A DNA stretch of 64,000 nucleotides from Echiichthys vipera (Eukaryota; Chordata; Actinopteri; Perciformes; Trachinidae): positions 16,915,794 to 16,979,793 of the forward strand of contig OY829647.1 in the NCBI GenBank assembly GCA_963691815.1. The letters run 5' to 3'. This document shows, one piece after another, positions 38,101 to 47,979 of the stretch; positions within the stretch are counted from its first letter, which is position 1; each line of letters begins with the position of its first letter. A model generated the notes under the pieces. That model saw nothing but the letters and a program-made list of their open reading frames with translations, was not told where the DNA came from and made no database searches. The position numbers were made by a program, and so were the translations under genes.

Positions 38101-38966
38101 TCAGTCTAGACCACACTCTATAACTTATTTATATCTAAATGGAACTGAACTGAAGTTTAATACACAGAAGACTACCTCTGTATATACAATCTTAAAAGAT
38201 AAATGACTCACTTACTGCAAATGTATGATAGACCAGTTTGTACTACTTGAGTGTTTTTAAAAAAAAAGAAAAGTAAAACACGAAAACAGCAGTGAAGTAT
38301 AAATGAATGGACCAAATAAACCACATAAAAGGAAATAAAACCTAAAAGACTGTGCTCCTCTGTGCTCACAAGGGACAGCAGGCTCTGTGATACATGGGAA
38401 CTGACTTCACTAATAGTTGTAGATAAAATAGTTGTATGTATTGAAGAGGTGATGGAGCAGAGTAAACCAGGCTAATATATTAGGAGGTGATACCTGGAGT
38501 AGTCAGGCAGCAATGTGCTGGGCTGAGAGTGCAATAAAGTCTTGATCTCACGGAAGATACGTTTTCCCCAGGCGTCTAAAACTCTGGTCACACTGCGCAC
38601 TGAGGCCACATTCACACTGTCAGCTGAAACCAAAACATCACACTGTCAGGCTTTGATTTAAAGAAAAACAGCCTCAATGAATTATGACTATGGCATATGT
38701 TTTATGATCACTCCAAATATTCATCTAATCTCTGCAGAGGTTCTTAAATTGCTGCTTTTCATTCAATTATCCAATGAATTCTCTTTTTGTTGTGATTTAC
38801 TGTCCTCTTATCTGTCAAGTGCAAGAGATCAAACGGAGGGTCGTGACTTACCTCCCTCTCTGTAGTTCCAGTATCCGTAATCCAGTTCATTTTCCTCGTC
38901 GGTTGAATGGGCCCCAGTTGCCATGGCAACTACCGTCAGCAGCATCAACAGAGAGGGAGGGGCCAT
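34797..38966 (-). CDS. Unnamed secreted coiled-coil protein (186 aa, three coding exons)
   Basis: Minus strand; coding exons 38852-38966, 38494-38623 and 34797-35112, joined at GT-AG sites in matching phases. The product opens with a signal peptide (MAPPSLLMLLTVVAMATG), then an acidic/aromatic stretch (DEENELDYGYWNYREG). A conserved-looking block follows (VLDAWGKRIFREIKTLL), then a regular 4-3 hydrophobic pattern L86, V90, L93, V97, L100, I104, L107, L111, L114 that predicts a four-heptad coiled coil. An acidic run (six Glu) and an Arg-rich carboxy end (SRRRVRVLKNG) close it. It has no cysteine, membrane segment or known catalytic motif. I do not recognise the family; secretion and oligomerisation are inferences. 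The 3.4-kb intron carries a partial copy of exon 2. A possible poly(A) signal on the minus strand is at 34595-34590. Confidence 0.75.
36052..36377. mobile_element. MITE with 29-bp TIRs
   Basis: Left terminus CATAGACTGTATAAAAAAGA (36052-36080) and right terminus, in reverse complement, CATAGACTTTATAAAACAGA (36349-36377); 25 of 29 positions match. This terminal motif is a very common non-autonomous element in fish. It sits in the long intron of the unnamed gene. Confidence 0.8.
36527..36742 (+). repeat. Intronic copy of intron 2/exon 2 boundary (segmental duplication, copy 1)
   Basis: Direct repeat of 38303-38521 with high identity across about 215 nt (for example GACTGTGCTCCTCTGTGCTC, AACCAGGCTAATATATTAGG-like words and CTGGAGTAGTCAGGCAGCAA). 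On the minus strand it carries the last 28 nt of coding exon 2 (36715-36742) and an intact GTATCACC donor, but no acceptor or upstream exon part. Confidence 0.9.
38028..38130 (+). repeat. Dispersed teleost repeat
   Basis: AATTTATAGTGTCAAATCAT, CTATCTCAAGGAACTTTACA and GTCAGTCTAGACCACACTCT match a familiar short repeat of fish genomes. Non-coding. Confidence 0.6.
38303..38521 (+). repeat. Segmental duplication, copy 2 (includes true exon 2 end)
   Basis: Partner of 36527-36742. This copy contains the functional exon 2 donor; homology ends inside the exon at about 38521. Confidence 0.9.
38494..38623 (-). CDS. Unnamed gene, coding exon 2
   Basis: 130-nt exon after acceptor GTTTCAG, encoding DSVNVASVRSVTRVLDAWG then KRIFREIKTLLHSQPSTLL and PDYS, ending CTACTCCAG before GTATCACC. 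The last 28 nt and the following intron sequence are duplicated at 36527-36742. Confidence 0.75.
38852..38966 (-). CDS. Unnamed gene, coding exon 1 (signal peptide)
   Basis: ATG at 38966-38964 encodes a hydrophobic leader of about 18-21 residues and the start of the mature chain, ending in GAGAGGGAG before GTAAGT. Immediately upstream on the minus strand there is a purine-rich stretch without an obvious acceptor, so this exon may also contain the transcription start. Strong donors near 39847 and 40270 leave upstream non-coding exons open. Confidence 0.72.
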
Positions 38967-40269
38967 GACGAGCAGACAGGCAATGTCAAATCCCCCTTTT
39001 TCTTTTCTTTTTTTTTTTTAAAGAAGAAGGAACAGGGTTGGCTATGTGCCTTCTGTTGAAAATGAACATGCAGAAGAGAAATAGATAAGAGAAGTAATGA
39101 GTCACAGACAGGCGTCATGTGAAAGAGTCAGCAGCATAAAGATGTGCACACACATCTGTGTCCCGTGGTAGAAAATTAAATAAGTAAGTGCATGTACTTT
39201 AGTACCATACTTAATACAGTTTTGATATGCTTTTCCATTTTCTGCTACTTTATACTTTACTCATTTTATTTATCTCACAACTTAAGTTATTTTGTAGATT
39301 AAGATTTTACATGCAAATAAATAAACAAAAAAATAAATAAACGTGAAATAAAAAAGAAAAAATATGGTGCACTCTGATATCTGAATCAGCAGAAATTAAA
39401 TATGTATTCAGACTCTCCACTTTTACCATCTATAACATTAAAATACTGTACTGTTGTAAAAAAAAACACAATGAAAAAACAATAATAGAGAATGATATAA
39501 ATACTGTTGATACCTTGATGCAAATATTATTGTAATACAACAATGGAAGGTGCTATTCTTCATAATGAATACTTTTACTTTTGATACTTTACCTACATTT
39601 GTCTGCATTTACTTCTGTACGTTTAAAGTCTATTTAACATTTCGGTGTTTATCTTCTTTCCATTTAGAAAACGGTTTGATTACTTCTTGTCCCTAACTTT
39701 AAGTCATTGAACTTTAAAGCTATCCATAAATCCATAAAAAGTAACCTGTGTTTGCAACTAATCTTTAAAAAAATGCACTTACTTTAACTGAAGGTCTGAA
39801 GAAAGCCGCCTTTTGTCCTGTGACTTACTCACCAATCTTACTCTAATCCTGACTCCAGGTGTGAGAGGAAAAACAAGAGAGGAGGTGAAAGCAGTCGACC
39901 CAGAAAAGAGGAGACAAAAAAAAGAAAAGGCAGAATTGCATCCATATGACAGAGTCTGTGAATCACACTGGACAATAATAAGCCAGTGACTCATTGTTGA
40001 GGTATTAAATGTTTTCAGGGATTATGAATTTGGAGGCTTATCAAAGGGGCGGTGAAACTTAGCTGAACTTGAATGTGAAACAGCTTGTTTCACATCTGGA
40101 TGGACACATCAACAACACCAACAGCCACAAACCAGTGTCCCTTCATTATGATGAGTGTGGTTTGTGTTGAAATAACTACATTTCTTAACTTTGCAGACTA
40201 ACAGTTCACTGTAGAAGCATCACAGGCTGGGAAAAAAACCCCAACAACACCTAATGAGCCGATACTCAC

Positions 40270-40415
40270 GACTTTGAAGTGATGAGGATGCTTCAACTGT
40301 CAGCAGGAAGTCCTTCTCCGATCTAGTTTGAATACCAGATGCTTCTCTCACCTCTCCACTTTGCCACTGCCGTTGTTTTTTCGCCCTTATTTCTCCGCTC
40401 TCTCGTCTCTGATGC
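40270..40415 (-). other. Possible 5' non-coding exon of the unnamed gene
   Basis: On the minus strand CACTTCAAAGTC is followed by a strong donor GTGAGTATC (splice point 40270/40269). A TATA-like CCTAATTATATTA lies at about 40453-40441. A second donor-like site (GTGAGTAAG) lies at about 39846. No coding evidence; transcript data would be needed to confirm it. Confidence 0.25.
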
Positions 40416-42114
40416 TCTCTCCACCCTCGCCCCACAGCTGTAATATAATTAGGAGGAGAGTGTGGCAGGTCCCTATTTGTGAAGAGCTGTCGTATCTTTA
40501 CACGCCAACACACGCTCAACTACTCCCTCTCTCTGACACACACACTCTTACATCCAGCTGCTGCCAGATGTGTGGCGTGTCCGTTTCTTTCTGATAAGTC
40601 TCATAATTTAAGTCTTCTCTTCTTCACCCCTGTGTGGAACAGACAGGTCTATGTGTCTGAGGCTGTAACCTCACTCTCTTGAAGGATCCAGGCGCTCCTC
40701 AAAACTTGAGTTATAGACCTTTTTCATCTTTCTCTGCTTCACACTGTCTGCCCTTTACCCACACAAAGCAGCTCACCCTAGAGCCATTTCTACTCATTTA
40801 CTCATTTATTCTACTTAACTAAATTGATTTGACAGCAGGGTAGCAGATCTGACGTCAGGATTGGCAGGGGCACAGGTTTTTTTTTTGCCTGTATGCAACT
40901 CATAACATGCCACCATAAATCATAACTTCATAGAGGCTCGCCATATCATTCAAAAAGTACAGCACAAGGAATCATTTACTGTCCTGACCTTTCTTGTTTT
41001 TTTGCCCTAAACAGCCAACAGCATATCACTGCACCCATGTCTGTACTTAATGTGTTTTGTCTTGCATGTCTCCACGATGAATGAAGAATCCAAACATGTT
41101 GAATGGATTGTGACACATCACCCTTATACTTCAGTTCTTTGATCTTCTTTCACCGTAGAAACATGCAAGAAAAACACACAATTAATGGTAACATAGAGGA
41201 GTTATTGATATACAGGTGATCATTTTGGTATTTGGTGGTTCTAGGTAATCAAATGTAAGAACTTGCTACTGTTTGTTGTCTTAGAACCTGGTAAAAATTA
41301 ATATTTGGGGGATCTGAACTGTTGGTTAGAACACACAAGAAATTTGAAGATTGATATATAGACCCAATGATCTAGAAAATTATCAAATCGGTTGAAGCAG
41401 GTTGAGGTCACTCTGTTTTTACTTGGTTTGTTTACTTTGGGGCAGTTTAACAATGAAAAGCACAGTACTACACAGTACTTCAGCACCACTGAAGACGTAT
41501 AATATCAGATGATATTAAACATTGAATACAGAATATTTTCAAGCAAATAGTTTTCTGTATGCATCACTGACCAGTTAAGTGTGGTTAAAAAGATCAATGA
41601 TGCAATGTGAAAATCTGCGTGTGCATTTAAGAAGATTGTTGTTCTATGTTGTGCTTCCTTCAACTTGAGTGCTAATCTTACAATGTTAGTAAAGGATTTG
41701 TATGGTTTACTCCCCAAGAAAGATTGGAGAAAAGGAGTGCAGGAGACAGAAGAAGAAATGGAATGAATTATTCTTTATTGAATGGCATCCAGATGTTATT
41801 CCAGCTTTCCGTGTCTGTTTTCATGCTGTGGCTGAGGTGAGGTCAGAGTTGGCCACTAATGCAGCCAAGAGAGAAAATTATAAAAATGTTAAGGGTAGGA
41901 GCAAGAAGAGAGAAGGAGAGAGAAGGCGTAAAGTGACAAACACATGAGGTTAAATGATCATGCAACAACAGCTGCACTTCCACATCTGCACACCTCTCCT
42001 GGCAGCCTCAGAGAGCGATCCGAAGAGAGTTACTGCTGTGGAGAAGCCACTACCATCAGCCACAGCTGGTGCACATTAAGGACAGGCAGTTTGTCACCTT
42101 CAGCTGAATTCCAG

Positions 42115-42115
<1 letters not shown>

Positions 42116-42181
<66 letters not shown>
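42116..42181 (+). repeat. (TC)n(AC)n compound microsatellite
   Basis: About 50 nt of CT repeat running directly into about 14 nt of CA repeat. Confidence 0.95.
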
Positions 42182-42182
<1 letters not shown>

Positions 42183-42479
42183 CACTTTTTAGTGAGTCTT
42201 TAGCTTATTCTGTCTTTTATAAAACACATGACGAGGTGTGTGCTCATGGCCCACGCACACTTATTTCTCCAACAATGTCTCACTGTGGAGGAACGCCAAC
42301 ATTGCACATCCAGAGGCTGACGTAACAGAATAGTGCATACAGAAATATTCACTCTCAACACAATACAAAGCAAGCGAAGGGCCAGATAGTTAAAGTTTTT
42401 TTTTTTTATTTATTATAAAGCAAGTCGAGGTGCTATATAAATACTGTGAACATATCAAAATGCACAGTCTGTATTCAGA

Positions 42480-43128
42480 ACTGTGCCTTTAAACGAGCCG
42501 TCAGGACATCCTTACGGGTTGTGATGTCACAAATATAATAATCACAATATTTGTTTACAATAAGATGTAATAATTTTGGGTAAAACCCCTGCGTTCAAAT
42601 ACAATTCAACAACACTGAGCAAAGGGGGCAAAGAACAACTGGATATACTCTCATGTCATTCATCTAATGGCAGTGCATGTTCTTTCTTATCTCATTCATA
42701 AGTAATGTTAAGGTTGAAGATCTAATCTGCCCGTTGGACCCCAGACTAAAGAAAATGATACCACCCAGCATGAGCAGTTAGTCTGAATGGTGGTGAGATG
42801 TTGAAAAAAAACACAGAACATAAAATAAACACAGTGTAAAGGTCAGACAGGTCAGACAGCAGTGTTTAAGCGCTGCGAGGGCAGAGAACTCAGAAAGCTG
42901 ACCAATCAGAGCAGACTGGACTTTTTCAGAAGTGGGTCTTAAAGAGACAGGCGCTAAAATAGAGCGTTTCAGACAGAGGGTGCTACAGCTATCAGACAGA
43001 CAGTAAAATAAAAAGAATGTGTGTTTATTTTACCTTTTTTAACTTTTAGGTTCATACTTTTATTTCGGGTTTACGAAATAAAAGTATGAACCTAAAAGTG
43101 AGCATAATATGGGACCTTTAAATGTCAA
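42480..43128. repeat. Teleost dispersed repeat ending in a hairpin
   Basis: AGCTGACCAATCAGAGCAGA, TTAAAGAGACAGGCGCTAAA, GAGCGTTTCAGACAGAGGGT and GAGCATAATATGGGACCTTT occur in the order I know from a very abundant fish repeat. The 3' part contains a perfect inverted repeat (43043-43098). Left boundary approximate. Confidence 0.65.
43043..43098. repeat. Perfect 25-bp hairpin
   Basis: Left arm 43043-43067 begins CTTTTAGGTTCATACTTTTA; right arm 43074-43098 is its exact reverse complement; the loop is GGTTTA. It lies about 380 nt upstream of the NFAM1-like start codon. Confidence 0.97.
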
Positions 43129-43138
43129 GTATCAAACA

Positions 43139-43293
43139 GCCTGTGAACATTCTCATTTATCCAGGTCATCGTTATGCCCAAAGTCATTTCAGTCAAAAGT
43201 AACTTTACTTGGTTGTTTGTCTAGGAAGACGTTTCACCTCTCATCCAAGAGGCTTCATCAGTTCATGTACGCATCTGATTAGGCTGGGACAAG
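43139..43293 (+). repeat. Dispersed repeat A, long copy
   Basis: Shares its first 80 nt with 5011-5092 and continues into GGAAGACGTTTCACCTCTCA then TCCAAGAGGCTTCATCAGTT, a phrase common in fish genomes. Confidence 0.75.
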
Positions 43294-43478
43294 TATCAAA
43301 CGGTGTTGTAGATGGTCTTTTGAGAAAAACAATGTTTTGAGGAAGTAGTTTTGCTAGAAAGAGGAAGCCCCAAACTGCAGTTTATGTACCAAGACCAACT
43401 GAAACACTAAATAGATACGGGGAACAACCTCAACAAAGAAGACTAGAAACATTCCCGCAAAACTCCTAAAATCACAAC

Positions 43479-44536
43479 ATGGATGTTGGATCTTTGATGT
43501 CGTCCTGCCTGTTTGTCTTTTTCTTCCTTTCTGTATGCTCAGAAATGAGAACACCAAGTAAGCCATCTATATTTTGACACTTAACTTTGTGGACCATGTA
43601 ACTTTTAGATTGTTTGCAGCCAAAGGTATGTGTGTATGTTTGTATGTATGTATGTATGTATGTATGTATGTATGTATGTATGTATGTATGTGTTTCTAAT
43701 TACTATTTTCAAGGTTTCCCAAAACCTGTTTTGAAATCACTTATTTTGTCCGACCTAAGCCCAAAAGGATTTAGTTGAAAAAAAAAATGATTTGAAAAAT
43801 CAGATGATGATTTATGTTGTACCTTACTAACTGACTTTCTATTGTCTGACTAATCATTTTAGGCCTAAAATTAACCTCTATGTTATGTCCCCTCACAGAA
43901 CTCTACCTGGAAAGCCGGGTTTTTGTGGCCTTCGCAGGCGAACACCTTGACCTTAACTGTGAGTTGGAGCTGCCAGCAAACCAAAGCAAAGACATCTTGA
44001 CGTGCTCTGATCCTCTCCACAAACAGATATACAGCTGTGACATCTCTGCAACGACTCACCAGCCAACGAATCTCAAACTGAGCCTGGAGCTGAAAAACCT
44101 CAACAGTTCAGGAGAATATAGTTGCCAATACAAAACAGCCAAAGTGTACTGGTTTCTCCGAGTGAGAGGTGAGTACGACAAGAAGAGAATGTGAAGATGA
44201 AACTGAAATAATTATTTTAGGGAAGTGTAGAAGCAGTTAATGGGTTTAATACATTTCTTTAGTTCTGTTTTTGTATGAGATCTGTAAATTAGAGCTAATA
44301 ATAAGGTGTGAGCTCTGTAAAACACTGTCCTCAACCTTTTCCACTGCCTTACAGTGAAGAAGACCTACTGGATCCAGATTTCCTTTAAACACATGTTAAG
44401 TGGTGGGTCTGGGGCTTCTCCCCCATGAACATCACTTCTTGTTCTTTACGTTTTATGGCAGGTTCAAACCTCTACTCTTGAGGTTGCCTACCTACTCCGA
44501 CTTTACTGGAGGCATTGTTGCGTCTATGAGTCGCAA

Positions 44537-44574
<38 letters not shown>

Positions 44575-46734
44575 TAGAATATAGTGATTTTTCAAAATAA
44601 AAGTCTTCTTCTACTTTCATGTTTTTTTATTGGGGAGGACAAATGCACATTCTCTTAGTACTGATTTTGTTTTGTGATTTTGATTTGAGGACGTACATGT
44701 GAAGGACTTACAACTCAGAGGTTGACATTAACAGTTCATGTTAGCTGCAGCGATTGATTTGACCATAGCATGAAGTCGTAGTGAATTGTTGGTAAACCAA
44801 CAAAGAGAAAGTGATGTAGTGTTGGACAGGAAGTGCAGTCTATAGAAGATGTATTTATACATGTGTCAACAGATTCCATCAGAAACAAAGTTATGGATGG
44901 CACAAAGTTACATAAATTGTTGTAGTAACTTTTAGCTCACTTATTTACAGATGTGTTTGCTAACAAGCTACAGTAGCCACCCTCGCTGTAAAGCCCATAA
45001 AGGCAGCTTCATGAGATTTGTTTGGTTCCAATGGACATTAGTTATGAGAGCTTCAAACAACAGCTGATTTTAATTGAAAGATATTTAGAGCATCACAAAA
45101 GCTGAAAGTGGCATTTATATGTACAAGAAAAACTAAACTTCTGATAAAAAAAACAAAAGTAAGATTAAATAAAAAAGGAACATTTTGTGCGACAGATATG
45201 TTTTTTTCTTTATTATCAATTTAATAGCTCTGTAGTTGGGAAACACTGCATATATGTCAAAAGCCATTAATGGAATAATACTAATGCTGACAATGTATTC
45301 AGTTTATATCAAAATATGCAACAAGTCCATTGTTCTTAAAAAATTGCTTGTGGTTTAGTCGCTCAACAGATGCAGAATCTTTTATGAAACATTCCTGCGA
45401 AACTGACATTGCATGGGGGCTGTTTTCCAGGTGAAGGCTACAGGGAGCGTGTAATGACGGATTACACAGAAGTGATCATAATCGCCGTCTTCACTGGTGT
45501 TCTGCTGGTTTTCAGTGTGGTCGGCTCAGTGTGTGTCTTCAGAGGACATGGGGTAAGATGTGCCATCACCTGACAGACATTAAGTGTTGCAAGAAGCTTT
45601 GTTATGACAGGCAGTGTTGTAGATAAGTTTTTAAGGCTCCAGATGAAATTGAGTCTTTTTAATGTTCAAACTTTATTTAGTGAATTTACACAAAATAAAT
45701 CAACTTTTTTTGATAGATGTCACACAGCTACATCTTAAAATAGAGCAGCCACAAATCAAACCTGTATTAAAGTAACATCGCTGTTGGTACTAGCAACTTA
45801 CTAACTTCTTAATATAAAAGGATTAATAATGAATTAATTTGGACCTTATCAGTGCTGCTTTGACATATTGAACTCTTAAGGGGACCGGAGAACTTGGGCC
45901 GATCTGGAGTCCTTTCGGCAGGACAGGAACTACTTTGCGTCACTCAAAAACCATCTTCCTGTTACATCATCCTGTCAGTGAATGTGGTGTTTTCATAGCT
46001 CAAGTTAAAGGTCAGGCCTATCCTGCTATAAAGCCAGATTATTGGGTGCAAATAATTAAATGTAAGTATTTAATTAACTCTGAGTCACACAAGACACAAA
46101 ACTAGAGCTGCTTCTACATCACAAGGAAATCCGCTTCAGTCTAGATTGTGTGTTATCCAGTTTATGTTATTAACTTTGCTGTGATGCATTAACTTGCCAT
46201 TATTTAGAAAGAACGCAACACTAAAAGTGACGACACCGGTGGAAAACGAAAGCAGAACAGAGAAGAAATGAACAAAGAGATGGAGGAGGACAACATGAAT
46301 GCAATAACAGACCCATCCACCTCTTTCTATGCTGTAAGAACTTTTTCTACACATCAGTATGACGACAGACACATTTCACTTGAATTCAATTTCCCCACAC
46401 TTTTTTTTCGTCATCTTCCCTGCATGCATATGTTGATTTTTATATTTGTTGGAAACTGATATGAGAAATTCTCTCAGAGTCTAGAGACTAGGCCCAGGTC
46501 CATCTATGATGTACTGGATCACTCAGCTGTCAACAGAGAGCCAAACCAAAGTAAAGCTAAACCCAAGAAAAAGGTAAGGTGTGAACCTCAGGTGCTTTTG
46601 TCACATTTTCTGTTATCAGTAGAAAACAATAAAACATGCAGTTGGTGACCTGTCTTGTAATTCCTCCACAGACTGAACAAACCACACAAGACCAGCATGA
46701 AGGTGTATTTGAGTCTGTTTATGAGAATTTTTGA
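43479..46734 (+). CDS. nfam1: NFAM1-like ITAM-bearing immunoglobulin receptor
   Basis: Six coding exons: 43479-43557, 43899-44168, 45431-45552, 46208-46333, 46478-46573, 46672-46734; 251 residues, close to the roughly 270 of mammalian NFAM1. The layout is a signal peptide (FVFFFLSVCS), one Ig domain (Cys in DLNCELE, terminal GEYSCQYK), a short stalk GEGYRERV, a membrane helix (VIIIAVFTGVLLVFSVVGSV), a basic/acidic cytoplasmic linker, and an ITAM YASL-x7-YDVL split between exons 4 and 5. It ends in SVYENF. The stalk (human AGYREP) and the last motif (human VYENL) support NFAM1 over other Ig receptors. NFAM1 signals through Syk-type kinases to calcineurin/NFAT in lymphoid and myeloid cells; that function is inferred from the family. 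Confidence 0.8.
43629..43692 (+). repeat. (TGTA)n microsatellite
   Basis: About 15 ATGT/TGTA units in the first intron of the NFAM1-like gene. Confidence 0.95.
44169..45430. other. NFAM1-like intron 2
   Basis: 1.26 kb without a gene; contains a TA microsatellite (44538-44571) and otherwise AT-rich sequence with no recognised element. Confidence 0.6.
44538..44571 (+). repeat. (TA)n microsatellite
   Basis: About 17 TA units inside an intron of the NFAM1-like gene. Confidence 0.95.
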
Positions 46735-46985
46735 AAATAACAAACAACCAACAACTTGCTGTGTCATTGTCACATCTTACCAGTGGGAGGTAACATATCA
46801 AATCTGTCTCATGTAAACCAAATAATAATTTTCCCAAGTAAAAATACAAAAGTATTGTCAGCAAAATATAATAAAAGAACAAAAGCAAAAGTACTCATTA
46901 TACAGGCATAATGGCCTCTATACGCCATACATTATTAAGTAATATATTTTCATTAGGGATGTCTTAAAATTGTAATACTTGTGAT

Positions 46986-47620
46986 CGAAGGTCAGGAGGT
47001 GGAGCAGGTGGAGGCTTTCAGGTATCTGGGTAGGTGGACTGAACATTGTCCTTCTCTGTCCACTCTGAACAAGCCTACAAAAAGGCACAACAACTGCTCT
47101 TTTTTAATGTGAGCAAAGACATCTTAACAGTTTACAAATCACTTATTGAGTCAGTCCTAACTTACAACATCTCCTCCTGGTACAATTTTCTTTCTGTCAA
47201 GGACAAGACCAAATTATCTCGTATCATCAGATATGCAAGTAGAATAACAGACACGAGTCCTCCCTCTCAGACCTTCAAACAAAGGCAGTCAGACGTAAAG
47301 CCACCATCATCTTACATGACCCCTCAGGCCCTCAGGCCGTAGCTACAGGGTCCCTTTAGCAAGGACAAACTTAGTGAAAAAAATCAATCATCTCATCCGC
47401 CATCAACATCATCAACAACTCACTATGACATCTTTTAACGTTCTTTTAAGGTTTTATTCTGTATTTACCTGTGTCATTCTGTATCTAGCTGTTGTTTGTT
47501 TTATGTTATGTTAAATTGCGTTTTTCACAACTTATGTTTCTTTTATTGCACACGTCCAAGAAAAGTTCCCACTGCTTTTTGCAGGGGAGAGTAAATATTT
47601 TCTGATTCTGATTCTGAATG
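46986..47620 (+). pseudogene. LINE 3' fragment (reverse transcriptase C-terminus and tail)
   Basis: GQEVEQVEAFRYLG is followed, after a frameshift, by YKKAQQLLFFNVSKDILTVY, SLIESVLTYNISSWYNFLSV and KDKTKLSRIIRYASRI. These are hallmarks of the end of fish L2/CR1-type LINE ORF2. The 3' end has the TTCTGATTCTGATTCTGAAT tail repeat. The copy is 5'-truncated and frame-broken. It lies between the NFAM1-like gene and f8a. Confidence 0.8.
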
Positions 47621-47886
47621 TTAATTTATTTACTGTTGGGAGGTTAAATCTGCTGTATACCAATGCATTTATAGGTTTAAAATGTAAATTTGAAAAGTGA
47701 CTAGTACATATAGCTGTCAAATAAATGTAGTGGAGTAAAATGTAGAATAAAATTTAAAGAAAGTACAGTATTTCCCTCTTAAATAAATCACTACAAAAAA
47801 AAATCTGCCACCTCTGTCTGATTTCTGTCTTGCTGCAACACATCTCCTTATTTGGACATTTCCTTCTACGATAAGCGCCGCCCTGA

Positions 47887-47947
47887 CCAATGAAATCCCG
47901 AGGAATCGAATGAGCCAATCCCAGCACTGCTCTCAGTTGGACTTCCG
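47887..47947 (+). promoter_or_regulatory. f8a proximal promoter elements
   Basis: Two CCAAT boxes (47887-47891 and 47915-47919) and an ETS-type ACTTCCG (47941-47947) lie 33-93 nt upstream of the f8a ATG, with no TATA box. This is the arrangement expected for a housekeeping promoter. Seen as motifs only; activity is inferred. Confidence 0.45.
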
Positions 47948-47979
47948 TGTTTGGTTTGTTGTGTTCTTCTGCATCGATC

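Larger units (their letters stand above)
38967..43478. other. Intergenic region between the unnamed gene and the NFAM1-like gene
   Basis: 4.5 kb. Apart from the possible 5' exon near 40.3 kb, it holds a TC/AC microsatellite (42116-42181), a teleost repeat ending in a perfect hairpin (42480-43128) and dispersed repeat A (43139-43293). Confidence 0.6.
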
